Of a stretch of DNA of 64,000 nucleotides, positions 29,201 through 37,414 are shown one piece after another; within the stretch, counting starts at the first letter, position 1; the number at the start of each line of letters is the position of its first letter. The DNA is from Acanthaster planci. Taxonomy: Eukaryota > Echinodermata > Asteroidea > Valvatida > Acanthasteridae. Both the position numbers and the translations under genes were made by a program. The DNA lies in contig NW_019091686.1 of the NCBI RefSeq assembly GCF_001949145.1, forward strand, positions 62,001 to 126,000. The letters run 5' to 3'. Below the pieces are notes generated by a model. That model ran no database searches. It saw only the letters and a program-made list of their open reading frames with translations, and had not been told where the DNA came from.

Positions 29201-32156
29201 TTTTTCATGCAGTAAGATAGAATTCCTTTTCCTCATCTGTTGGTCAGGATTATATCCAAAATATGTAAATATTTACAATTTGGCAGCAATTGCAACTGAG
29301 AGCTGCAACTCTGAAATGTGCCTTATTTTGTGGTAATTTTATCTCATCCCTATTTCTGTATTTTTCCAGAGAAAGTTAGCAGTGTTGATGTTTGGCATGT
29401 CCGTTATCATTAGGATGCCTGTTGTAATGCATGGAGGTCTAATCAAATGTTTTGTGTCTCTTTTCCCCTCTCTTTCTCTCCCACTCAATCTGTGTACTTC
29501 CCTTCCTTGTCTAACCCATCTGTCGTATGTCCAATGATTCCTCTCTATCCTGTGTCCTTTATTTTTGTCCAATCATTGTCTCCATCTTCCTATTTTTTCC
29601 CCTTTCTATTTCATATATCTGCCTTGTTGCCCCTCCCCCTTTCAATCTTTATTCATTCCATTCCTTTGCCTTGTTTTCTGCTTGGTCGCCTTAGATAACA
29701 TCCTATCAGCGTTCATTTGACCTTGTGACTGTGCTTGTGTCATTCTTTGTGTGTTTTTTCGTAATCATCATACTTTTTGGAACTTTCCTGAAACTGAAAG
29801 ACTACTGGGATCGGTATCACCGAAGAAGGGTAAGCAGTAGTGGTCATTGTAGTTGTTTAGTTGTGGTTGAATCATCGATAGTTTTTGCGTCAAAATCACG
29901 ACATGAAATCATGCACCGATGTTCAAGTTGATATTCAGTCATGGATCATTTTGTATTTTTGTGATCTCTGAAGCATATGATCATTCATTTTGACTAAGAC
30001 ATAAAACTGTGTTTTGCTCCTCATCATTCTGAAGTAGCAGTTTGTATCTTGAGAACTTTGCTCTAATTATTTCCTGTCTTTGAATACTGCAAATTGGCAA
30101 TTCACAGATTCTTTCAACAAATGTGCACTGCCATTAAAGTCATCACCTCCAGAACAACCAACCTGTTTCATTGTTTATTAAAGCAGTCATCCCCAGATAT
30201 GTTTGGATCAATGATTGAATTCATCGTGAATAAGAGTGCTGCTTTATTGAACATTTTTAGACTGATTTAATTACGGTTCAGTAAAAGGTAGGTTTAAAGT
30301 ATAATAGCTTTCACCCAGTTCATTCTGTTCTCCACTTGCCCACAAATACCACTGCATTAAGTTTGTCTAATCTCTCAACTGTGCTACTTTGAATGAGGAT
30401 TTTGTCTTTCAAACAGACTGGTTTCAGTAATTTGGGGTTGTAATGTGTGTCTGTAATCTACAGACTACATGTAGTTTTGTATGACGGTCTGCATCTTGTG
30501 TGCTAGTTCTTCAATCTGTCACTTGTCACAGCATGCTAGTTTGTCTGTGTAATATGCATTTACTGTCATCAGTGTACTCATCAAGCAGTTTCTATTCTTT
30601 GGTTATGATGTGTAGTGCATGGATCATTTTCAAATCATTTTTCATAAAGTTCAGAAAACTGAAAAGGCTAGAGGGTTCAGGGAGAATGCTCTCTTTTAAG
30701 AGCTTTCATCGGCAGGATTATAAATTGTAAACTCTACATTACGTGAAATAATTGTATGATGAAAATGTTGAATACTGTAGAACAGATGCCAGGAATATAC
30801 TTGTAGTGTTCAGAACTATTTAGGTTGCATACTGCAGTCATTAAGTGGAATGATTAATCCTTGTGATGTTACGTGATTCAGTTTAATACACGTATTTGTG
30901 TGGCCAGCTCCTTGAGTAGCAAAAATCCAGTTTGTTCAAATTGGAAGGAAAAGAACCGAAAATGATAAGGTCAATAGATGCTGGCTAGTCAAGGCATTGG
31001 CTCATAATGATGATTATCATTACTGGTTATTCTATTTCCTCAGAATCGTGCGGTCGAGTTGGCTGTAATGGCAAGACGTCCTTTTGCAACTGTGAATCTT
31101 GTGATTGAAAATACTGTGCCACCAGACATTGTTGTTGGAACAAAGAAAGTAAGTTATCAGATGTTTGCATTATAGTGTGCTTTTATGTGTACAGTCGAAC
31201 ACGAATAACACGAGCATGCTTGAGACAAGATCGTGCTTAAGACGAGAGCATATTTCTTCAGTCCCGTTCAAAATGTACACATTCCTATGAGAGAAAACTT
31301 TCTTAATACGAGCTATGCTAAGACCCAAACACGGACAAGACAAGCCCTTTTGCCTAACTGACAGTGTCAAAAACCATTGTCCATGGCATTTTTAATAAGA
31401 GTACAATTGAAAAGCGTCTTCAAAAACTTAATCCCAGTAAGTAATTCCAAAAATGCTAATCCGTTCAGCAATTTGCGTATTTGTTAATTCAGTTTTTATA
31501 AATAATTAAAGAACATGGATTCAAACAAAAAAGAAAAACACAAACATTCAAGGTTTGGAAAGACTCCTCATAAGAATCTAAAAAACAGGAGTGGCCCAAG
31601 AAAAGCTTCATGTAACTGCAGCAGAAGTGTAGCGAAAACGCTTTCCAGCTTTCATCAAACACTGCCATGAAAATGATCCATTGATTTCACAGTTTTTGTC
31701 AGGAGAATCCATGTATAAATAAATCCAAAAGATATATCCAACTTCTACTTTTCTCTCTTTTATTGTTTTTCCTTCTTCTAGAAACACCCTCTTGCTATCT
31801 CCACAGCGAACTGCTCTGATAACAAGGCACAAGTAGCCACTATTTTTATGCAAATGCCCATGCCAGATGATGGCAAGGTTCCTTTTGGTCAGTCAAGGTT
31901 TTGTTTGGCATCAGCTCTTGTCCAAATCAAAGCAAAGAAAGGAGAACGGCGTAATAGCCATCAGAAGGCAGAGATACCAGAACCAAGATCAGAAGGCAAT
32001 CTGAATAATGCATGTAGCACTCTAAATCCACTGCATGATAACCATGATTCTACAGAGACTGCTCAGAGAGAACTAGTTGACTGTCCAACAAGGCCAGCAT
32101 TGCATGTAATCCAAAACCATTTCCCAGCATCATATGATAATGCAGCTATGGTATAA
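4913..32156 (+). CDS. ATRN: Attractin-like transmembrane receptor, complete apart from a possible lectin domain
   Basis: Single-pass receptor of the attractin/MEGF8 family. Coding exons: 4913-5205, 12276-12362, 13561-13674, 13943-14065, 15184-15368, 15820-15973, 16415-16505, 16844-17069, 17406-17586, 17923-18077, 18386-18538, 19285-19452, 19943-20052, 20252-20363, 21941-22126, 22255-22458, 23917-23991, 24514-24673, 24812-24864, 25279-25443, 25769-25923, one of three membrane exons, 31044-31148 and 31782-32156. Every junction has AG/GT borders and the phases agree throughout, giving 1256 aa with a 47-residue membrane exon. Vertebrate attractin is about 1430 aa; the shortfall is roughly a C-type lectin domain. 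Domain order otherwise matches attractin: EGF, CUB, EGF, Kelch, PSI, laminin-EGF, membrane, tail. Vertebrate relatives act in melanocortin/agouti signalling and, with MGRN1-type E3 ligases, in receptor turnover; the role here is inferred. It could be the ATRN or the ATRNL1 orthologue; invertebrates usually have one gene for both. Confidence 0.93.
5206..12275. other. Attractin intron 1, dense in TACATGTA-type motifs
   Basis: This is a 7-kb intron with no exon-like segment recognised. From about 6.7 kb onward it is crowded with the palindromic words TACATGTA and ACATGTACATGT, singly and in short runs. It also holds an imperfect tandem duplication at 9677-9878. Long first introns often carry regulatory elements, but none can be named here. 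Confidence 0.7.
9677..9878. repeat. Two-copy tandem duplication of about 100 bp
   Basis: Copy 1 is 9677-9780 and copy 2 is 9781-9878. Both contain TTTTGCTGTATTGTATAACT near the left and GATTATAACATCCCCA at the right end. Copy 2 differs by a few substitutions and lacks a few bases around the TACATGTACATT segment, consistent with expansion or loss of the TACATG motif. Confidence 0.85.
12276..14065 (+). CDS. ATRN: Attractin exons 2-4: CUB domain
   Basis: Three exons (12276-12362, 13561-13674, 13943-14065) encode one CUB domain of about 108 residues. Diagnostic segments are TCVWVVD near the start, ATECSWDYLYIFDGDSIYSP in the middle and FYFYSDAAF with GFNITYR at the end. Vertebrate attractin has closely similar wording (ATECSWDHLYVYDGDS, FFSDAAYNLTGFNITY). 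The acidic residues of the YDGDS loop that bind calcium in many CUB domains are present. All introns around it are phase 2, so the domain is a symmetric module. Confidence 0.92.
15184..15368 (+). CDS. ATRN: Attractin exon 5: second and third EGF modules
   Basis: One exon encodes two consecutive cysteine-rich EGF-like modules: DGCPFGCSKHGECDP... with CSCDPLWTGDACD, then IPACPANCSGNGQC... with CLCEPGFKG. The motif GDACDIP matches the GEACDIP of attractin at the same place, between CUB and Kelch. It ends in phase 1 at AAAG|GTATGC. Confidence 0.92.
15820..18538 (+). CDS. ATRN: Attractin exons 6-11: six-bladed Kelch propeller
   Basis: Six exons (15820-15973, 16415-16505, 16844-17069, 17406-17586, 17923-18077, 18386-18538) encode about 320 residues of Kelch repeats. 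Each blade has the expected pattern of a histidine segment, a hydrophobic strand and a glycine turn: WIVGGYEF, RYGHTAVLYEDAIYMYGGS, EGHTAVLYEDTMVVMFGYS, TYGHSSAVDPIRNIVYVHAG, RFLHSAVILSDIMFVYGGNT and RYGHASFVYDEKIFIYSGF. Two turns read FGYS and HAGF instead of the usual GG doublet. Attractin Kelch domains also contain such irregular blades. The propeller is expected to be an extracellular interaction surface. Confidence 0.92.
19285..20363 (+). CDS. ATRN: Attractin exons 12-14: first PSI (plexin-semaphorin-integrin) repeats
   Basis: Exons 19285-19452, 19943-20052 and 20252-20363 encode cysteine-rich PSI-type repeats with the typical C-x2-C...C-x-W pattern (CSNCLQTPRCNWC; CRMCNEQEGCRW). The first exon, with LSCQWDAAEEQC, matches the attractin segment directly after Kelch. 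Exon 13 ends GAAGTACAT|GTAAGT in phase 0 and joins 20252 directly. An AG acceptor-like site at 20177 would open an extra small exon, but it has no convincing in-frame donor, so I left it out. In vertebrate attractin the C-type lectin domain follows this point. Confidence 0.85.
21095..21457 (-). other. Open frame beside the first assembly gap, antisense within the attractin intron
   Basis: A 120-residue open frame runs on the minus strand next to the gap at 21473-21651. It has a hydrophobic stretch (WILLVEVSGLILMTITMIYS) followed by a polar region with two N-x-S/T sites (NLTV, NKTQ). It matches no family I recognise. It could be chance, an unrelated nested exon, or sequence misplaced at the gap. 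Confidence 0.2.
21473..21651. other. Assembly gap (179 N)
   Basis: The run of N lies in the attractin intron between the exon ending 20363 and the exon starting 21941. This is exactly the interval in which a C-type lectin domain is encoded in vertebrate attractins. Confidence 0.99.
21941..22458 (+). CDS. ATRN: Attractin exons 15-16: second pair of PSI repeats
   Basis: Exon 21941-22126 encodes CGFSCDDLHTCQSCLSMNSC and then MWCSNQQRCIDSNSYI and FPYGLCWEW. These match the attractin segment after the lectin domain (MWCSNMKQCVDSNAYV, FPFGQCMEW). Exon 22255-22458 encodes CELCHEDLHCGWCD, then GTCKEGSATGP and CPAESW, again as in attractin. Both exons start and end in phase 1. The first joins in frame with exon 14 (20363), so a lectin-less transcript would be translatable. 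Confidence 0.92.
23917..24864 (+). CDS. ATRN: Attractin exons 17-19: laminin-type EGF modules
   Basis: Exons 23917-23991, 24514-24673 and 24812-24864 encode CQCNGHSRCVNDTSVCENC, then CETCAEGYYGNALNGGSCTP, CQCNNHGTRCDSSSGRCQC and finally QNYFGNPLRGTCF. The eight-cysteine spacing and the words CQCNGHS and GNPLRGTC are those of the two laminin EGF modules in vertebrate attractin. Introns are phase 1, 2 and 1. Confidence 0.93.
25279..25923 (+). CDS. ATRN: Attractin exons 20-21: juxtamembrane ectodomain
   Basis: Exons 25279-25443 and 25769-25923 encode a beta-rich region of about 107 residues with NYQYTFNLSSNDDLYLTMIN and NANTTFFVYISNFTTPLSFK. Vertebrate attractin has DYQFTFSLSQEDDRYYTAIN and NITFFVYVSNFTWPIKIQ at the same position, immediately before the membrane segment. 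Several N-glycosylation sequons are present (NLS, NTT, NFT). The last exon ends AAG|GTAGTG in phase 0. Confidence 0.92.
26360..26545 (+). repeat. Possible tRNA-derived SINE
   Basis: The segment contains a B-box-like sequence GGGTTTGAAACCCC about 40 bases after TGGTGTGGTCCTCTGATAG, a weak A-box-like stretch. It then runs into a 3' part ending in repeated TTTATC units. This is the layout of a tRNA-derived short interspersed element inside an attractin intron. The A box is poor, so the call is tentative. Confidence 0.4.
26974..27057 (+). CDS. Possible alternative terminal exon giving a secreted attractin
   Basis: An AG acceptor at 26972-26973 opens a phase-0 frame that would join the exon ending at 25923. 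It reads 27 codons (VCSPLVGSAPE... to RWTIN) and stops at TAG 27055-27057, with no hydrophobic segment. A transcript ending here would be soluble. Vertebrate attractin has secreted forms made by alternative splicing. The polypyrimidine tract is weak and a 27-codon opening is not rare by chance, so this is only a candidate. Confidence 0.25.
   Translation, partial: VCSPLVGSAPESDSTLFNIQTERWTIN
27307..27447 (+). CDS. ATRN: Attractin transmembrane exon A
   Basis: This 141-base exon is phase 0 at both ends, with borders CAACAG|GTGACA and GCACAG|GTATTG. It encodes 47 residues: VTFEQGNDLN, then a long hydrophobic run (LVFYVLLYFIITLVILLSVV), then GLVWRFYQLYTNRVIAQ on the cytoplasmic side. The pattern of a glutamine at residue 5, a membrane helix and an aromatic/basic stop-transfer segment is shared with exons B and C. 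It is the most divergent of the three from vertebrate attractin. Confidence 0.85.
28777..28917 (+). CDS. ATRN: Attractin transmembrane exon B
   Basis: This is a 141-base exon, phase 0 at both ends, with borders TTGCAG|GTGTCA and CAACAG|GTAACA. It has the same length as exon A. The 47 residues begin VSVQQRLFLLNLLEF, continue as VVFFSCFLSFLLFFVVGWKV and end KQRWDSFRRQQ. Of the three it is closest to the vertebrate attractin membrane segment (FFVTFFSCFLSLLL...VVWKIKQ...RRREQ). It probably represents the ancestral version. Confidence 0.9.
29695..29829 (+). CDS. ATRN: Attractin transmembrane exon C
   Basis: This is a 135-base exon, phase 0 at both ends, with borders CCTTAG|ATAACA and AGAAGG|GTAAGC. 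It follows a long pyrimidine-rich tract (about 29450-29690). It encodes 45 residues: ITSYQRSFDLVTVLVS, then FFVCFFVIIILFGTFLKLKD and YWDRYHRRR. It aligns with exon B through the Q at position 5, FFxCF, the K-x-K and the final RRR, with a two-residue deletion in the helix. Confidence 0.9.
31044..32156 (+). CDS. ATRN: Attractin exons 23-24: cytoplasmic tail
   Basis: Exons 31044-31148 and 31782-32156 encode 159 residues of tail. The first contains MARRPFA (31068-31088) and then VNLVIE...PPDIVVG, matching MASRPFASVNVALE...PPDLIGG of vertebrate attractin. That MASRPFA motif is shared with MEGF8 and is the reported docking site for the E3 ligases MGRN1/RNF157. The second exon has DNKAQVATIFMQMP and PFGQSRFCLASALVQI, matching the conserved end of the attractin tail. 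It then extends by about 75 extra polar residues before TAA 32154-32156. Confidence 0.92.
31194..31370. mobile_element. Possible end of a pogo/Tigger-like DNA transposon
   Basis: After a TA dinucleotide the sequence reads CAGTCGAACACGAATAACAC, which resembles the CAGT-beginning inverted ends of pogo/Tigger transposons that insert at TA. It lies in the intron between the two tail exons. No matching opposite end was found, so this is at most a fragment. Confidence 0.3.
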
Positions 32157-35100
32157 ACTGTGCTTGCCTTGTAAAAGACTGGTAGACTCTCAGTACATCA
32201 AGTTGTCAATTTTGTGCACAAACAAATCATTTTATTTCTCTCTTGAAGGATTATAGTAATGCTTACTGTAGCAAGAAAATGCAATTGCATTATGTTAAGC
32301 TTAAAAATTGATTTAGTTTCTGTTGTACGGGAGTCTACCTGACCTGTCTTAGCAACCGTGTGAAATTTTCCTCTTAGTAACAAAAAATTCTATTTTCTAT
32401 AAATGATTTTTAAGATTTTTAAATTGTTAAATGAGAGCTTTTGTAGTGATATGAAATCAGTAAACCTTTCAATCCAGACATGGATAAACAAACATTGACA
32501 CGGACCTTGTGAAGCGCATGTTCATGTACTCACTTCTCCACCAATTTTTCAAGCAATTTGGTTTTTGTATAATTCATCTAAATTGCATTAATAATGTAAC
32601 AGATCATATGTACTTAAACCAGCAGCTCATGAATATGGAACCTGACTTGTTTTAAAGCCTTCTTGCAGATACAGTGATACTATTGATTGCCTAATTTGCC
32701 AAATTTTGGAACTTTATAAAAACAGAACCCACAAGTTTCGTAACAGTCAAATATTTGTATTGCATGTAGACAGATTTGTATCCATCACAGAAGAGTTTAG
32801 AAAAATTATCTAAAGTGATTTTTAAGACACACGTGAAAGTGATTAAACAGCTCTTGAGCACTTGTGGTGTATGTGATCTTCATGTATCCTTAACTAAGGA
32901 CAGAATTTTCAGAAAGCACTTGTTAAATTTTGAAAGTAGTGTCTGAATTTTGGGTTGAATTAGGTGAGATGTACATGGGTGGTAATACATGTATCATTGA
33001 TGTACATGTACAGGTTTAATACCACTCAAAATCCAAAATTCAAACCGTCAAATCCAAAACCTCCAAATTTTCCTATTGAGTTAACTACAGCAAATGGGAT
33101 GTTGTGTGCAGTGAAACAGGTAGTTGTCAGTTTGTTGTGTGTGCATTTCTGGCTTGTTACTGAATAGAATTATGTCCATAGGAAGTCATTGTTACACTGC
33201 TGCTTTGTCTAAGCTGGATCTGAAACCACAATTATCTATGTTGACATGCACATACATGGTACAGGCAAAGCATGTTCATAAATCAATCTTTGGAGGGTTG
33301 GGCCTTTAACACAGAGAGGATCAATATAGATACGGGTTACGAATCTAGTGAATTATTGCTAAATGTCGTGAACTTTCCTGTGGGAATATTCGAGTATGAA
33401 GTAGATAGTAGCACCATTAACTTAGAAAAGAAGTTTTGATTCAGAGATGCTTGATATGTTAATTTAGAATTGCAAAGAGTTCGGGTTCTTTAAACCTGTG
33501 CTTTGCTTGTCATTTAAACATCAGTACTACATGTATAGTAAAGTCCTTATGAAAAGAGTATTTTTGAAGCACGTGATCTTTTGAATGGGTGGCAGTGGAA
33601 TTTATGGAATTTTCAAGCTGAAAATGCTGCCAAATTCTTTAGTTTGTTAATTAGAAATTGATAAATTCTAGTATGGTACATGTAATGCAAAGTGAAAGTA
33701 ACACATGGGCATGCTTAGCAAATATACATGTACATGTATGCTCTAGGTTTCATTAGAAATACATGTATTAGCAGCAACAGGTACACAGCATCTAACAATT
33801 GCGCACTTTCTTGATTCTTACATGCTTTGGATTTTGAATCAGATTTTGTCCAGTGCATTGGTTGTTTGTAGTGTACTTATTTTGTCGTGTTGTAGCACTG
33901 ATTGTGTTGGATAAATATCCAGTGGAACAAATTCAATCTGTACATATAAGTAAATGGTTCAACTATTCTACTGAAAACTGCAGAACTACATGTTGAACTA
34001 CATGTACGTGTACTTAAGCATTTATTAAAATGGTACCTGTAGGTGGAGTTTGGGCCAAGGTCAAATTGTCAGCAATCTTGAGAAAGTATCGGAATGTCTA
34101 TAAATATTGAAAGAAATTTGTGTGAATATTATTGAAGCTGGTTAATTTTATAATTTGGGCAACAGATGTACATGTATATACATGTATAAATGGATGAGTA
34201 AAAACTGAAAGTATGAGGTAAAATTTCACTTGAGAGTGAAGATTCTGTGAAATTCCTCATGTTTAGCCACACAAATTTTCCTCAAAAACTGTTACACTGA
34301 AAAAGTGGTTGTTAATAGTGTACACTTGAAACACAAACTACAAGCTGAGAGCAGAAATCAAATTACATTTTCTCCTCCGACTTTTATTCACCTGCAGAAC
34401 CTCAATACAATGTATACAGTATGAATCCCTGCGCAGTGGTCTTAACAAAATACTCAGTGGAGATAAAACTTAATGCACATCATCTTCTATTACTGTGCGT
34501 TACTTTTGGTTTAGCTTTTCCTCTCACATGTATAAAGTAAATATTGAATTAGTGTAAAATCTTGATCTAAGGTGTGTTTATCATAATGGATTCATTTGTA
34601 TAAGAGGCAAGAATTATTTTGTATAAATTGTGCAATTTATATGAAAAGTAAAATAAAAATTATTAGAAAGAAACTTCTGCGTATCTTTGATATGCGGAGG
34701 ACTGCTTCCAACAGAACAACACTCTCTACTCTGCAGGATCTCAACAGTTTATTTCTGTGTATTACCATGACTATTATTGCAAGCCCCATGCTCTGAAACA
34801 GAGATTGGAGATGGCTTTTCTTATCTTCTTAAATTCTCCAGAACCTGCTGATGCATTTTGAAGGATGTACATGTTTAAACCAGCTACATCTTAACATTAT
34901 CTACATGTACAGGTTAAAGCATACATGTGCTCACAATTAAACTTTGTTTCATGTGAACATAGTCCATTGTGTAGTAAAAAGAAACTCTTTACAACCAACT
35001 TTTAGTGTGTTTTTTTTTTTCAAAAGGCAGGATTAGAGTGGAATGTTCCCAAACAACACATGTTGAGGGATGCTGTACTATACTACAAGTCTCTAATGTT

Positions 35101-36232
35101 TATAGGATGTATGTTAAGTGTTGTCACACAAGTATGCAGCAACTTCCACTACAGACATCAGACAAGTTGTATCGTATGCAAAATTATGTTCATGTAGTCC
35201 ACTTTGCTTGAAGATAAATTTCTTGAGTTTTACTCAGGGAAAGCAGAACAATGTGCCTGATGACATTCAGGAACAGATGCCACAGTTTCAGGTGTTCAAC
35301 AAGGCAAGCAGAAATGTAATACACGTACATCATTAACTTGTAAGCAGATATGTACAAAAAATGTAAGAATACATGCACATGTATACATACCATTACATGA
35401 AACCTTTAAAAGTAAACTACACATGCCTATAGTGGGATGTTTCTCTATCAGTCTGAGCTGTCTTTTTGGATTTTCCAAATTATTACTGTCTACTTACTTG
35501 TGATGGAGAACCAACACAGAGTAGCTGATCCGTTCAAAGTTTGGATCATGAAAGAATGTACAGAAACTGCTGCATGCAGTAGAAACCAAGCTGATACCAT
35601 TTATCATTTTGTGATGTCACTTGCACACTCAGGAAGTTGGGGTCTGGCAACCATGTTAAAGCTGATGAGAAACTTGTCTCTGGCACTTTATTTCATGGAT
35701 TACATGTATGTTTATGTACGTGTATGTGCCGGATGGCACTTTCCACATTCATATCCAGAACTCTGTACTACTCTACACATGCTTACACATTGAATAGATA
35801 TTCTTGGCAAATGTACACCTTGCTTTGGTCCAGAAGAGAATTCCAAGAATTTTGACTATCAGCAACTCCATGTTTACCTCTGAGGTGTGTCTCCCAAAGA
35901 ATCGGAGTCAGAATTCTGAGCATGGGAAAGAACAGAGACCTGATGTCAAAGATTAACTCGGACCACTACTGAATTTCCTATACATGTAAGTTGCAATATC
36001 TGTGATATGTTCATTCCTGAGATTGGGTACCATATCAGTGTAGAATTATTTAGGAAATTATTGATACCTGCCAGAAATCTATAGAAGTGTTTCTACTACA
36101 AAGCATGGCACATTCACTGAAGACAAATGTCAAAGATATTTGGGGTTAGTTTTCTGAGTGACGATTAAACAGATTTCCCACGTGTGTTGCTAAAATTTGC
36201 AAGTACTGATACTAAATCAACCCTAATCATAC
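32157..36232. other. Attractin 3' UTR and intergenic region
   Basis: AT-rich DNA downstream of the attractin stop. Several AATAAA words occur but I cannot choose the polyadenylation site. No other protein-coding exon is recognised on the plus strand. The final exon of the minus-strand PAIP2-like gene, if it exists, should lie here, but I could not find a PAM2-type coding segment. Confidence 0.5.
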
Positions 36233-37414
36233 CTCTGATTCACCATCAGAACTCTGCCCACCAAAGCCCGAGGGTGGTGATCCTTCAGCCCCGCCCCTCC
36301 ATTCATCCTCTGGGTCTCCCGTACCACCATCCACTCCCTCAAGATCACTAACTGCACCACTATCAAGACTCAAGCTATGGAGAGACGGAATGACATCATC
36401 TCCATCACCCTGTTCATCTGGTGGTGAGAAGAGTCCAAGAGCTTCTTCCTCAAGCATGTCTTCAAAACATGACTCAATAAACTCTTCTTCAAGAATCTGT
36501 TCCATAACCTGAAAGAGAAAAGGGCAAATCAAATGTAATCATCGGTCATCCTGTAGTCTAAATCATCAGATATGATTGGGATGGTTTGGAATTCAATACA
36601 TATTGTGGATAGCAGAAGTTTGAATTAACTGTGCTTGCTTATGGCAAGGAAAATTTGGACAAAAGTCTCAAGCTGTTGGAAGAGGGCAGGGCTGGGCACT
36701 GAGCCATGAGGGCAGGGTCAAGGGGGTGGTATTGGGTTGAGGGGTAATGCTGGGTACAGGAGGGAGGGGTAGGTTACGGGCCAAGGGGTATGGCAGGGTA
36801 TTAAGTCAAGAGGGTGGGGCCAAGGGGGTAACACTTGAGTATTGGGTCAAGGTGTAATGCTGGGTACATGGTGGAGGAGGGAGGGCTGGGTGTTCAGTCA
36901 AGAGATGGTAGGGGCAATTAAAAAAGGTCAAGCACTGCTACCAAAAACAGGTAAAGTTTGATAAAATGGGTGGCATATGACATCTGAGATGTCTTATTCT
37001 GATTGCCGTTACACCTTAAGAAATATGTATGTACATGTATGTACTGTACCTACATGTACATGTACCTGCAGATTTATAATAGAGGGGATAAATGTGTAAG
37101 ACAATAGTGGAGGGGATAAATGTAAAGACAATTGTTGCTTTTGATATGCAAGTTAATATTACAATCAGCATACAAATGAGGTACGTGTAATGTAGCTCTG
37201 GTCAAAGATAGGCTTACAGGAGATGAAATAGACATGATTGATCACCGACCTGTAAATTGACTGCATCTTCTTCTTGTGGATCTCCCATCCACATGTACTC
37301 CTCAAATGGATTATCCTGCTCACTACTTGTTGTCATGGTGATACTGTCCTTTTGTGTTTTAGTAGGATCACTTTCTGCACCACCATCACCACTCCCGGAA
37401 CTTGTTTTCTCCAT
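36233..37414 (-). CDS. PAIP2: PAIP2-like poly(A)-binding-protein-interacting protein (partial or short form)
   Basis: PAIP2 proteins bind poly(A)-binding protein and repress translation. Exon 1 (37414 down to 37250) starts MEKTSS and ends with DNPFEEYMWM...NLQ. Exon 2 (36508 down to 36233) begins VMEQILEEEFIESCFEDMLE, followed by a long acidic Ser/Gly-rich stretch. Human PAIP2 has DNPFAEYMWM and EEEFIERCFQEMLEEE in the same order; this acidic segment is the PAM1 motif that contacts the RRMs of PABP. Both exons are phase 0. At 36233 there is a donor GAG|GTATGA, so a further exon with the C-terminal PAM2 motif is expected; without splicing translation stops two codons later (ESEV). That PAM2 exon was not found. 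Confidence 0.82.
36660..36910. repeat. G-rich degenerate minisatellite in the PAIP2-like intron
   Basis: The plus strand carries many runs of three or more G in loosely repeated phrases (for example GGGTAATGCTGGGTACA, appearing at two places). Such runs can form G-quadruplexes. Relative to the gene, which is on the minus strand, the G-rich strand is the template. Confidence 0.7.

Noticed and set aside
30464-30730. A further membrane-type exon downstream of exon C, with WIIFKSFFIKFRKLKR
   Set aside because: The nearest acceptor (CAG at 30461-30463) is followed by an in-frame stop at 30482, and no suitable donor follows; similarity to the three membrane exons is only hydrophobicity.
33899-33962. 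Minus-strand EFVP word as a possible PAM2 exon for the PAIP2-like gene
   Set aside because: The preceding residues lack the L-N-P-x-A part of PAM2 and a stop codon lies just upstream in that frame.
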